Source: Antedon mediterranea
Lineage: Eukaryota > Echinodermata > Crinoidea > Comatulida > Antedonidae
Direction: 5' to 3'
Length of the DNA stretch: 64,000 bases
Assembly: GCF_964355755.1 (NCBI RefSeq)
Contig: NC_092678.1
Location: 12,060,922 to 12,124,921 of the forward strand
Shown: one piece after another, positions 46,801 to 53,404 of the stretch
Numbering within the stretch: position 1 is the first letter of the stretch
Layout: every line of letters begins with the position of its first letter
The notes under the pieces: model-generated
Database searches by the model: none
What the model saw: only the letters and a program-made list of their open reading frames with translations
Told to the model about the DNA's origin: nothing
Made by a program: the position numbers and the translations under genes

Positions 46801-49800
46801 GTAGTACATAACAGTAAATAATGTACATACAATACAGTACACAATGTAGTACATAACAGTAAATAATGTACATACAATACAGTACACAATGTAGTACAAA
46901 ACAGAACATTCTCAAATCAAATGCACCCAATATTGTAAGTCTTATGTGCAATGTATGCACATCGGTTTTGTGTCTCACTAAACATGTTTATTTATCTGAA
47001 GCTCAGAGAGGACAGTTTAACTCAAGTACAAAATCTTTAAATCATTAGAAGTGCTTCACTACATCAATTAACATACAATGTCAATGGTTTAAATAATAAT
47101 GTAGAAATAGATGAAATTTAAAATGAACATTGAATGACTGTTCGTAATAAGATTTCCCATGTGAATAAAAAATGTTAAACATAAAAATACAGAGAAATGA
47201 AATTGTACACCCTGAAATGTTTACTTTAAATAAATACCAAAATGTTTAAAAATTACCCAATTTTCATGCTAAATGTCATGTTTACAGTATTATAGAAATA
47301 TCCCACAACACACGTTGAGTCACATGCAGACATTTTGGCCAATAAGCAATAAGTATACATACATTTACTGATATTGAGTTGAAGCTTATTGGCCGAAACA
47401 AATTCTTGTCAATGTCATTTTTAGTAAAGAAAAAAAGTATTGAGTTTAATGAACTGTATTAAAAAGAAGTAAAAATACAAATACTGCAATCATATGTTAA
47501 TTTCTTTTCAAAATAAACGATGATATTAATGATGCTAACCTTTGTAGCAATAATTAGTTAAAGATGTATTGTCCTCCAAAAACATGAAAAAATGAAAGAT
47601 TAATAAAATCAGATTTTAGATTTTGTAGTTTCACCAAAGTAAATCAGGAAAAAATAATGTTTTCACTTATAAAATGACAAAATAAATTGTTAAATTTAAC
47701 CAAAACCAATTAGCTGGCAGCCAATTTGACAATTTTTTGCTTTAAATTAGTTTTTTTCACTTAAGTAAATATTTTGTTTTTGGGGTCCATTTTTTGGTTG
47801 AAGTGAATAACTATTATGTGACATTAAAGTGGCAAATAAAAAAAAAAAATCCAAACAAACATTTTTTCAGGGGGACAATATCACAAAATGTTAAAATAGT
47901 TGCGCTGGTAGTCTGGGGTTACTTTTAAGATTAAACATAAATATTAATGATATACCTTTGAGTAAGATAGCATCTCCATCTGCTGATTTGTCAACCACGG
48001 AATCACGTCTTGTCACACGGTATTCATTCACTTTTACGTTACTACTATAGATAATTAGTCCATCAGCTGGAACTGTACTCCCTGAAAACAACAGTTTGTA
48101 TTTAGTCAGCCTGACTAAGTTCAATTTTCAACAATTGTTAACTACAAGTTCCAGTCTCTAAACAATGCAGTCATTTTCTTTAAAGCTTAAACATTGAATA
48201 AGCATAAACAGTTTTTAATTCTTAATCACTCCCCACCCTCCTCAAATTCTGAGGGAAAAAATATATTTTAACAAACTCTTCAATATTATAGTAAAACGTC
48301 TACCGCTTGGCCAGTCCGTGTGTGGGGTACGTTTTACTATTACCCCTTTCACACCAAAAGCAAAACTCCGGAGACACCCCGGATTTGACGTCCCGCTGTT
48401 TGGTGTGAAAGATAAAATCAAGCAACTCCGGAGTTTAAAACTGCGGGGTTGAACAGCTGAACATTCTCCGGAGAGCGAACTGCGGGGACACCCCGGTGTT
48501 TTGGTGTGAAAGGTACCAACATCAAACTCCGGAGTGTTTCGGGTCAAAAGGTCATCCTCACACGATCACTCATTGCTTTAGTTTTATTTCAAAATACTTT
48601 AAATATTTGTACAAAATATATAGCGGGTTTAAAAAATAATTAGTAGTATCAATAAAACATTATATTACTTCTGAGACTTTTGAAAGTAATTATTAAATTA
48701 AAAATATTGTTAATTAAAATTATTCTAATGATCGTCGCTATGTAAACAAACAAAATAGAGGGCGACATTTACAATTTTATTTTATAAACCCCGGTGTTGC
48801 TAGGTTGGTGTGAAAGGGGTATCTCCGGAGTTTCTCGACGTTTTGAATGGTCATAAACCCCGGGGTGTCTCCGGAGACACTCCGGGGTTTTGGTGTGAAA
48901 GGGGTATTTGTTCGCGGTTTGCATATATTCTATGCTACAATTTATCCTTTGGATTTTTGAAGTTATATTTAGATCATGTACAAAAATTGTATTCATTAGT
49001 GACCACTTTAGGAAATTTACCGCAAGATTTCTGTATGCCTAAAATGCTCTAAAACGCCAGAAAGTTCGGGGCCATCAGCCCCTAGACCGCTGGTGCTGCC
49101 ATGGGTTTAAATATGTTCTAATTCAAACTTCTTCAGCTACCAGAGGAGCATAATATTTTCCAATACCGAATACAACCCGATACTTGAGCATCATCATACC
49201 TACTGGGCTAAACTCACACACAAGGCATTGGTACATTTTTAAGCAAGGTGGGACTATACTTATCATACAGTAATATTGTTTACAATTTATTTGTGTAAAT
49301 TTAATGCATTCATAGTAGTAGTACATACCACATTTAACATAAATAATATCACCAACAACAATCTCGTCTCTTGGCTGATACGCTCCAGCGCTTCCACGTA
49401 TAGTGTAAACCTGCGCCATTGAAAATAGTTTGCGCTTCCTTTGGGTTATGGCATACTGTTCTTCAAGAAAATAATTGCTGACAACTTGAAACATAAAGAT
49501 GAAGATGGCGAGTAAGCATAAACAAATTGCTCCGACCCAGCCAGCCCTCTTGCGTTCTTCCAATTCTAAATACAAGGAAACTGTAAAGTAAAATGTATTT
49601 GATTATTAAAGGATTTCATAATCCTACATCAGGATAATAGTTTGGAATAGTTGTACATTCATTTTGAGGTACTATACTGTATTTTTTTAAAAGGTTTTCC
49701 ACAAGCCCCTTAAGCACTTTGGTAGCTCGATATGTGTATTATTACTGTAGCTCTGGTTTGTTAAAAATATATCCCTTTATCAACATTACTTTGAGGTGTA

Positions 49801-50535
49801 ATATACAACATTCGAGATCCTCTGAAATAATCATATTTTTTCGCACGGACTAGTAAATACAGATTCTGAGAGAAAAATAAAATGTAATACCATCAAGGAT
49901 GCATTCAGAACCAAAAAAAAGAATATGCAGTACTGTACCTGTATATATTTGTTAAATAAATACATTTTTTTAAAATCATAAGTGAGAAATTTAATTTCAA
50001 ATCCATATCCATATTCAATTTGCTGTATTTTTCATTTTAATGCTAATGCACTTTTACACTTTTAAGGCTATCTTAGGGTTTACAGTAGGTTAAGCTTCTG
50101 TGAACATGACCCTGATCCTAAGGATAATCATTATCAGTAGGTGCAGAAGTACATTATTGCCAATCCACTTTGCATCTCATTCTCAGACACCATTCCAGTC
50201 CCCACATTTTAATTGAGGATCTTGCTGTGAATATTCTTTTTTTAATATTTATATGATTATTCACTTATTGTAGATTTTTTAAAAAGGTATAAAGTTTTAA
50301 ATTATAGTTTGTTAATTATACTTACATTTAATGACATCACTTTCAGCAAAAGACAAACCAAAAGAGACAACCGCAAGGACCATAATCAACACGAGACGCA
50401 ACTCCTTTAGCAGCTGTGACTTGATGATATTCCATAAGCTGCCATGGACACCCGCTTCCTCTACCTCATACAGGGAGTTATTCCCATATAGTTCTTGACG
50501 TTTCAACACTTCTTCTTCTACAAGATGGCTAATTC
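28657..50535 (-). CDS. ATP2B-like: PMCA (ATP2B)-like P-type ATPase homologue lacking all main catalytic and Ca2+-binding residues; 16 exons, N-terminus not found
   Basis: Sixteen minus-strand exons, each bounded by AG...GT with matching phase, join into about 1,021 codons with no stop. The order follows PMCA: A domain, M1-M4, P and N domains, M5-M10. PMCA signatures are KKEKKSVL before M3, VYPFNTSRK and VYCKGAAERVL in the N domain, MVTGDD, WGRN after the hinge, FNQLNERKVH after M8 and LDQWLWC at M10. PMCA normally exports Ca2+ at the plasma membrane. Here TGES is TRRD, DKTGT is [14 protein letters not shown] is TGRYIGDED, PEGLP is PSSLP and the M6 Asn/Asp are Tyr/Asn. Pumping is therefore unlikely; a regulatory or scaffold role is inference. 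The protein stops soon after M10, so the usual calmodulin-binding tail is missing. The start exon upstream of 50535 was not identified. Confidence 0.88.
28985..29366 (-). mobile_element. tRNA-derived SINE with amplified B-box module
   Basis: On the minus strand the 5' end reads TTAGCTTGGTGGTTAACATG (A-box-like), then GGGTTCAATC (B-box). A 29-bp unit containing CCAGGGTTCAATC and GACCCACAGTAGTT is then repeated about seven times (29105-29325), followed by a body with ATTTGACCAATCATGACATG. A Pol III promoter head followed by an unrelated body is the plan of a SINE. It lies in the last intron of the PMCA-like gene, in the same orientation. Confidence 0.6.
29105..29325. repeat. 29-bp minisatellite, about 7-8 copies
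   Basis: The plus-strand unit contains GGATTGAACCCTGGAACTAC followed by TGTGGGTCA, with single-base variants. Each unit includes one complement of the Pol III B-box. It is part of the SINE described above. Confidence 0.95.
29580..29773 (-). CDS. ATP2B-like: PMCA-like exon 15: M8 and loop
   Basis: It reads FDIDDGQERSPSTFPTQHMT then MVFNVFILMQIFNQLNERKV and VYDGLL. PMCA has '[49 protein letters not shown]'. Acceptor TTTCTAG, donor GAG|GTGAGA; phase fits both neighbours. Confidence 0.92.
30339..30546 (-). CDS. ATP2B-like: PMCA-like exon 14: M6 and M7, Ca2+ ligands lost
   Basis: It reads NSPIRAIQVLWSYLLVNVSI, aligned with PMCA 'DSPLKAVQMLWVNLIMDTLA'. The M6 Asn is Tyr (30508-30510) and the M6 Asp is Asn (30496-30498). 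ADKPTRHIL corresponds to 'ATEPPTESLL', and ISHFIYQLAVILVFIY is M7. Acceptor TTTGTAG, donor G|GTAAGA. Confidence 0.92.
30848..31078. repeat. 19-bp minisatellite, left arm
   Basis: Units of TATTAATTAAACAGTACAG and the variant TATAAATTAAACAGTACAG repeat to 31078, where the LINE starts. The same array resumes at 35219. Confidence 0.95.
31717..33144 (+). pseudogene. LINE ORF, 5' part: 2A-like motif and apurinic endonuclease domain
   Basis: There are 475 codons before a premature stop. A hydrophobic N-terminus (MASFIIHASVLVLLI) is followed near residues 100-111 by KCGDISPNPGPG, which resembles the 2A-like ribosome-skipping motif (D-x-E-x-N-P-G-P) with Ser for Glu. The endonuclease domain then shows FIHLNVRSILPKM, SICETMLD, VGSIYRPPSQ, VLGDFNINL and GISDHSLTF, all in the expected order for target-nicking APE-type endonucleases. 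The frame breaks at about 33130-33142 by a one-base gain in an A/G-rich run; the reverse transcriptase continues in the next frame. Apart from this shift the ORF is well kept, so the insertion is probably young. Confidence 0.85.
33143..34975 (+). pseudogene. LINE ORF, 3' part: reverse transcriptase
   Basis: About 600 codons are open from the shift to a TAA at 34975. RT blocks are visible in order: [71 protein letters not shown] and the active site LYADDCAIF (near 34120), then the thumb region KTECILFGSK and YLGIEID. The catalytic YADD is intact. No RNase H domain is seen, as in many CR1/L2-type elements. Upstream joining codons (NKNNPNKLWKCLKDLGYK) lie before the first Met, which confirms that this is a continuation and not a separate gene. 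Confidence 0.88.
35219..35330. repeat. 19-bp minisatellite, right arm
   Basis: TATTAATTAAACAGTACAG units resume immediately after the LINE tail, with one AGAATAG variant and one shortened unit. Confidence 0.95.
35534..35725 (-). CDS. ATP2B-like: PMCA-like exon 13: M5 region
   Basis: It reads GNIGSVEAKTAADVILKDDS, then IRQAIMWGRNIWDGVVKFVQ and M5 SLLVRGMITSLVAFIGAC. PMCA has 'GTDVAKEASDIILTDDNF', 'AVMWGRNVYDSISKFLQ' and 'FQLTVNVVAVIVAFTGAC'. Acceptor TTGTTTAG, donor TCA|GTAAGT. The next intron hosts the nearly complete LINE. Confidence 0.92.
35896..36090 (-). CDS. ATP2B-like: PMCA-like exon 12: degenerate hinge (TGRYIGDED)
   Basis: It reads FHKTWPSLGVLGGAHPDDKQ and VLAKGI, equivalent to PMCA '[26 protein letters not shown]', then LVAVTGRYIGDEDTLAEADL where PMCA has '[20 protein letters not shown]'. 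The hinge codons lie at 35923-35955. The first Asp, the Asn and the Pro of GDGxNDxP are gone; the second Asp remains. Acceptor TATTTAG, donor CTT|GTAAGC. Confidence 0.92.
36182..36428. repeat. Small inverted-repeat element, putative MITE
   Basis: Left AACAAGTTGTAACCAGGTTT and right AAACCTGGTTTAATACAAG are roughly inverted. The interior phrases AAAGCGTAGTTG and TATTTGATTATGATTGGTCA recur in diverged form at about 42565-42670. Both are intronic in the PMCA-like gene. Ends are approximate. Confidence 0.4.
36486..36533 (-). CDS. ATP2B-like: PMCA-like exon 11: 16-codon phase-0 cassette
   Basis: A 48-bp open segment (TSPSASSIMYGDESQL) lies between a good acceptor TTTCCAG and a donor TTG|GTAAGC. 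Both ends are phase 0, so it can be included or skipped without a shift. It sits in the variable P-domain loop where PMCA has 'EIEQE'. Less certain than its neighbours because of its size. Confidence 0.6.
36590..38380 (+). mobile_element. 5'-truncated jockey/CR1-like LINE
   Basis: The element begins within the reverse transcriptase (about YSEYLTNKQRNSMFFCYVDE) and runs to a 3' tail AATAAAGTAAAGTAAA near 38380. It lies antisense in the intron between PMCA-like exons 10 and 11. It is a different family from the LINE at 31 kb: the active site is FADDT and the tail differs. Confidence 0.85.
36639..38214 (+). pseudogene. LINE reverse transcriptase, one frameshift
   Basis: The first 336 codons hold [73 protein letters not shown] and ISFADDTTCI (intact FADD). 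The frame stops after HIHTAY at 37649. The next frame continues at once (LIRKKMSRAIGILLKV) to 38214 with the C-terminal ...YGNLIWGNTYKS... and ...YGPKLWKEF... blocks. A single one-base change near 37645 accounts for the break. No endonuclease remains, so the copy was dead on arrival. Confidence 0.88.
38640..38813 (-). CDS. ATP2B-like: PMCA-like exon 10: P-domain MVTGD block
   Basis: It reads AAKYVKDLQRSGIKITMVTG then DDLQTAGAVAAESGII, matching PMCA '[33 protein letters not shown]'; TGDN is TGDD. It ends VFNHKIRGIEM, aligned with 'FNRRIRNEKGE'. Acceptor TTTTAAG, donor ATG|GTAAAT. A LINE occupies the next intron. Confidence 0.9.
39453..39693 (-). CDS. ATP2B-like: PMCA-like exon 9: N-domain to P-domain return
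   Basis: It reads FASQITEMSKSKLRTICLAY and LSKLTCVALLGISDRVRPK, equivalent to PMCA 'xxxxIxxMAxxxLRTICxAYRD' and 'LTCIxVVGIEDPVRPEV'. The conserved Asp of DPVRP is kept, but the Pro after it is Arg. Acceptor TTAAAAG, donor AAG|GTAGGA. Confidence 0.9.
40042..40286 (-). CDS. ATP2B-like: PMCA-like exon 8: nucleotide-binding domain
   Basis: It carries DCALLELVEILGGHYRALRD, then PEEKVMRVYPFNTSRKMMC and VYCKGAAERVLK. The Phe of the VYxFNSxRK motif and the Lys of KGA, both used for ATP binding in P-type ATPases, are kept. The donor AG|GTTTGC is weak but phase fits the next exon. Confidence 0.9.
40629..41465. mobile_element. Non-autonomous piggyBac-type element with TTAA duplication
   Basis: The ends CCCTTTCACTGCG and CGCAGTGAAAGGG are perfect inverted repeats flanked by TTAA on both sides (40625-40628 and 41466-41469), the hallmark of piggyBac insertions. 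Near the left end two sub-terminal palindromes, TACCCGGTACTACCGGGTA and ACCCGGTAATACCGGGTA, follow. There is no transposase. The 837-bp element sits in the intron between PMCA-like exons 7 and 8. Confidence 0.9.
41575..41853 (-). CDS. ATP2B-like: PMCA-like exon 7: P-domain start with DKTGT changed to NKTGV
   Basis: It reads FVRNNEAYGIMGNITTLLTN then KTGVVTENYMRVEG, where PMCA has '[22 protein letters not shown]'. The catalytic Asp codon is AAC (Asn) at 41773-41775 and the following Thr is Val. The remainder (LLLEGMAVNTDYTAQI) matches the PMCA 'LxxGIAVNxAYTSKI' block. Acceptor TATATAG, donor GAA|GTAAAT. Confidence 0.92.
42050..42210. repeat. Short TTTATTCAA-rich repeat
   Basis: TTTATTCAA/GTTTATTC motifs recur at short spacing and end in TTTATTTGAATAAATACGG, a small palindrome. 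It is probably a fragment of a DNA transposon; ends undefined. Confidence 0.35.
42232..42434 (-). CDS. ATP2B-like: PMCA-like exon 6: M3-M4 with PEGLP replaced by PSSLP
   Basis: M3 reads IALCTIIGLVLIINYC. M4 reads DLIIVTITVFTITYPSSLPS, where PMCA has '[20 protein letters not shown]'. The PSSLP codons are at 42268-42282, so the M4 Glu that coordinates Ca2+ is lost while both prolines are kept. Acceptor TTGCCAG, donor CAT|GTAAGA. Confidence 0.9.
42945..43127 (-). CDS. ATP2B-like: PMCA-like exon 5: linker and start of M3
   Basis: A polar linker carries RLRNKKEKKSVLTQDLEII, equivalent to PMCA 'xHKKEKSVLQGKLxxLA', then SNYVLIA entering M3. Acceptor TTTCTTAG, donor G|GTAATC. PMCA also has its variable, lipid-binding and spliced linker here. 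Confidence 0.88.
43607..43758. repeat. MITE-like repeat with TAAAGCTTGGTTCCCA-type inverted ends
   Basis: The left CTAAAGCTTGGCTTCC and right GGGAACCAAGCTTTA are inverted repeats. The interior ATTTGACCAATCATGATACG is shared with the SINE body at about 29005 and, diverged, with 27744. Intronic, between PMCA-like exons 4 and 5. Confidence 0.65.
44892..45044 (-). CDS. ATP2B-like: PMCA-like exon 4: end of A domain
   Basis: It reads GSKIIDGHARMVVLQVGVHT, where PMCA has '[22 protein letters not shown]', then a divergent Ser/Pro/Gly-rich linker ending APDSG. Acceptor TTTGTAG, donor G|GTAAGA; phase conserved. Confidence 0.88.
45155..45248. repeat. Small inverted repeat ending in AGGGTGGGTTACTATTA
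   Basis: AGGGTGGGTTACTATTAG at the left and AATAGTAACCCACCCC at the right form a roughly 90-bp hairpin. The same terminal motif is the unit of the 18-bp array 280 bp further on. Confidence 0.7.
45526..45862. repeat. 18-bp minisatellite, about 18 copies
   Basis: The unit GAAGGTGGGTTACTATTA repeats with an 18-bp period and occasional GGTGGTT or GATGGGTT variants. Because 18 is a multiple of 3, a 173-codon frame (GGLLLE repeated) stays open across it; I regard that as an artefact. Confidence 0.95.
46132..46906. repeat. 45-bp minisatellite, about 17 copies
   Basis: The unit contains GTACATACAATACAGTACAC, then AATGTAGTACATAACAG and TAAATAAT, with a 45-bp period (for example 46148 and 46193). Variants alternate CAATAC/CAGTAC and AGTAAA/AGAAAA. 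It is intronic, between PMCA-like exons 3 and 4. Three minus-strand frames stay open for 255-320 codons only because the period is divisible by three. Confidence 0.97.
47553..47889 (-). mobile_element. MITE-like repeat, copy 3 (inverted)
   Basis: The ends AAAGATGTATTGTCCTCC and GGGGGACAATATC are inverted repeats. On the minus strand the interior contains GTCACATAATAGTTATTCAC and ACCAAAAAATGG, shared with 23905-24030. Intronic, between PMCA-like exons 3 and 4. Confidence 0.6.
47956..48081 (-). CDS. ATP2B-like: PMCA-like exon 3: A domain with TGES replaced by TRRD
   Basis: After TTTTCAG it reads STVPADGLIIYSSNVKVNEY, aligned with PMCA 'DLLPADGILIQGNDLKIDES', then RVTRRDSVVDKS where PMCA has SLTGESDHVKKS. 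The codons for TRRD are at 48002-48013. The Glu that drives dephosphorylation in P-type ATPases is absent. Donor G|GTATAT. Confidence 0.9.
48340..48907. mobile_element. Inverted-repeat element built from CTCCGGAG palindromes, TA duplication
   Basis: The ends CCCCTTTCACACCAAAA and TTTTGGTGTGAAAGGGG are inverted, flanked by TA (48338-48339 and 48908-48909). Both terminal ~150-bp regions contain repeated CTCCGGAG and CACCCCGG motifs and further internal copies of TTGGTGTGAAAG. The centre is AT-rich. There is no transposase. The superfamily is not recognised; TA duplication fits Tc1/mariner-like or Harbinger-like insertion. Confidence 0.75.
49329..49580 (-). CDS. ATP2B-like: PMCA-like exon 2: M2 and first part of A domain
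   Basis: The acceptor TTTACAG and donor G|GTATGT bound an 84-codon exon. It holds GWVGAICLCLLAIFIFMF (M2), then QRKRKLFSMAQVYTIRG, matching the PMCA 'xxFTVIRGG' block, then EIVVGDIIYVKCG, equivalent to 'DITVGDIAQVKYG'. Phase matches both neighbours. Confidence 0.9.
50326..50535 (-). CDS. ATP2B-like: PMCA-like exon 1 (first found): N-terminal region and M1
   Basis: The acceptor CTTATAG precedes GA-ATT and the donor is T|GTAAGT. It reads ISHLVEEEVLKRQELYGNN, where PMCA has GLSxxxxDLExRRxxFGxN, then NIIKSQLLKELRLVLIMVLA into M1. It begins with two bases of a split codon, so at least one further 5' exon must exist. Confidence 0.85.
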
Positions 50536-53073
50536 CTATAAGAAGATTAAACAATTTTTTATTAATTTTAATTAAAAATTTTTCTTTAGGATTTATTATA
50601 ATCCACAATGAAAATAATGCAAACAAAATGAACATGAAATTAAAAATTACTATTTAAAAAAAAAAGTCAGATTTACTTCATGTGCACTCGGAGCCTACAT
50701 GATTCACTCACACAATGTGATTCTCGGAATCATCCTGCATTTCCGCAGCCATACAAAATTATCGGTTAATTTTTTACCCAACGCAACTCGTCCTTCAGGT
50801 TGAAGGTTTATTTATCTGATAATTATCTGATTTTTATCGATTAATTTTTGGCTGCAGAAAACAGCCTTAAAATAATAATACGATCAAAATAAAATTCTAT
50901 CCTTATATATATTCAACTTTAATTATAAATATTAAAATAAACTGTATAAACTAGATGGTACGCTCGCGACCATCTAGGTCGTGCCCACAGATGGTTCTCG
51001 AATACATACTAATTTCAGCGTTAAAAAACTGGCGATTTCAAATGTACGTACCGCAGGACAATAATACATGTCGTTTACAGGAACGAATAAATAGACACTG
51101 TGATTTATGTACTAAAATTAGCACCCTGGGAATTACTTCCGAAAGAGAAACTTGTCACAAAATGAGACAATTGTTTAAGTCAAATTAAAACAAACTTAAT
51201 TTGTGTTTTATATGTAACATTAGGGTTGAGGTATGGGGAAGAGGATGGCTGCAAAGAGGAACAATTTTTAAATATATTCTTTATCCATTTAGTAATGAAA
51301 TATTAATTGTTTTCATGTTTTACAAATAATATACCACTAAACACAGTAAAACATTGCGATGTAATACTTTGTTGAAACTATCACCGTCCTAGTCGATTGA
51401 AAAGTACAGTACGTGTAACGGTACATCACTACGACGTGTATATGTTTATATAATGTAAAACAATTTGTGAAAACCACCTCTATTCAGGGAAAATCACAAA
51501 TTCGATTTAATCGTCAACAAATATTAAATTATCTAACTCAACTTAATTAGTAGGCCTAATGGTTTTCAATTGTTTCTTAGAGCTAATTCATACTTAAGTT
51601 GGTTTGTGATGCACTGTAGGCCTATCCTCTACTGGCTTTACAATGCTACTCATGCCAGTGAGGGAAGGGTAATGATGTGGGTGGTTTAACTGCAATAATA
51701 AAGATTTGTACATAAATATACGGCGACTGAAAACGCTAGCTCATTATCCGTTTAAGAAAATCTATATCCAACCTCTGCAGCACAGAATGGATCGAATTTC
51801 TGTTATGAGTATACAGTACTTGCCTTTACGACGCCTGAGGGAATAGACACTTGTGGAACAAAGATTGGAATGTTCCATTCATCGCAAATCAATACATTTG
51901 TATAAACGTATATTAAATCTATCAAAATAGTATTTTTTAAAGAAAATCGGCCTGTCTTCAACATTATGATGCTGTACTCGAGCTGTTCAACCGGTTTTCA
52001 GCCATTAAAAACAATTATCGTAGGAGGAGATAGGAAAATGCGAAGCATCCTCGTATTATTGTCTGTGGGTATTTTTCAAGATGGACATCCATCAGACAGT
52101 GTATACCACGATCGAAAAACACCCCTATTTGGGGCAAATCGTTGAACCTAAATTCGTTTTAATTGTCAATAACTAATTATCGAACTCAATTTAATTAGTA
52201 AACAGGGTTACATCAGGTGGTTAAAATCAGTATCGAAAGTACGAACCAACTTTATATACCATCGAGTAAACATTCTAGAAATAACGCACGATTTACCGAA
52301 TTTTGCCTTTACGTAAATTTATATATAGATACAGTAATATAGGAATACAAAATAACATTGAGTTTAGCCTGTAAAGTTGACATTTGATAGAAAAAATAGG
52401 GGAGGGGGTCGAAGAGAGAGAGAACATGGATAAAAATCTGGGACATAGGAAAATGAATACCAGATCAAATATGTTGTTGTGATACAGTACCTTTACTTAA
52501 TAAGCCTTGAGCTATTATAGTTTCGGTTTACAGTTTTATTTCTTTATTATTGTTTTAATACTATTTCCTATATGGGAAAAAACAAACAAATATGATATGA
52601 GATCTCCGTTGCTTGTTCGCACATGTAATGTAATGGTCGTGTGCCACTCCTCCTGGGTAGAAAATTTGAGATAAACCAGCTGTGTAAAAAACCTACTAAC
52701 ATTGCTGGATTTTTCAAATTAGAACACAAGATGATTAAAACACAAAATAACGAGAACTTGAGTGACAAGTTGACCTTAAAAAGATGATTTTTGGATGTAG
52801 CCTCTGTACATAATAAAAAAATCAAAAAAAAAAATCAAATTAATCGGCTGGATTTAATACCATTATTCATCATTAGTTGTCAATATGTATGGTTGCACAA
52901 GGAAAATAGTGTATAAAACTGGCTATTCCACTGTAGTTAACCAGCAACAGGGGTCTCGTCGTCACATGAGATAACCGGAATAACATTAAAATTTTGACTG
53001 GGGTCTCTCAAGCATGAAATATGACCTTTCTGGGTAAATTTCAGTAAACAGATGTTTCTTCTTGGCAACCAAC
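50536..53073. other. Upstream of first identified PMCA-like exon; no gene recognised
   Basis: The missing N-terminal exon and promoter of the minus-strand gene should lie here or further upstream, but I could not identify a convincing coding exon. A short palindromic phrase, AGATGGT...ACCATCT, occurs near 50953-50976. The open frames at 50955-51188 and 52568-52825 have no recognisable content. Confidence 0.4.
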
Positions 53074-53354
53074 TTAGTCGAAGAGACCAAATCACATGTC
53101 ATCATCAGATTCCTCTTCTTTCTTGGCTTCTTCTTTCGTTTCTTTTGCAGGGGCATCACCGGCACTTACTCCACTAGCGGCTACAGCAGGTGCTGCTGAC
53201 GCACTGCCTACATTGCGGATCAGGTCCCTGACTAAAGCTCCTTCATGAGCCTTACAAATACAAGTGTATTTATCTTTTCAGTAGTGATGGCAACATCATC
53301 ATCAAGAAGAATTAGGGCACTGTCAACACAAGTTAATTCAGAAGTCGAAGCCAT
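53074..53354 (-). pseudogene. RPLP1: Retro-pseudogene of 60S acidic ribosomal protein P1
   Basis: The minus strand starts MASTSELTCVDSALILLDDD and AITTEKINTL, the P1 N-terminus. About 16 central residues are then missing, with a frame change. It resumes ALVRDLIRNVGSASAAPAV and the acidic tail KEEAKKEEESDDDM. A TGA stands where the first Gly of the conserved C-terminal GFGLFD should be; FGLFD and a TAA follow in frame. There are no introns, so it is a processed copy, inactivated by the deletion/shift and the nonsense change. P1 normally forms the ribosomal stalk with P0 and P2. Confidence 0.85.
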
Positions 53355-53404
53355 TTTATATTAATTAGTTATCAAAGAACATTTCTTTGATAAATTTAGA
53401 ATTC

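Noticed and set aside
46016-46978. Open frames of 320, 258 and 255 codons on the minus strand
   Set aside because: They only read through the 45-bp minisatellite, whose period is divisible by three; three frames are open at once and no host similarity is visible.
47340-47400. Short hairpin TTTTGGCCAATAAGC / GCTTATTGGCCGAAA
   Set aside because: A real inverted pair, but too short to call an element without other copies.
52040-52145. 34-codon plus-strand frame starting MRSILVLLSVG
   Set aside because: Looks like a signal peptide at first sight, but the frame is short and there is no splice donor or further exon to support a secreted peptide.
50955-52825. Candidate N-terminal exon of the PMCA-like gene
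   Set aside because: I read the minus strand for a PMCA N-terminus with a one-base split donor and found none that fits; the frames at 50955-51188 (plus) and 52568-52825 (minus) do not resemble PMCA.
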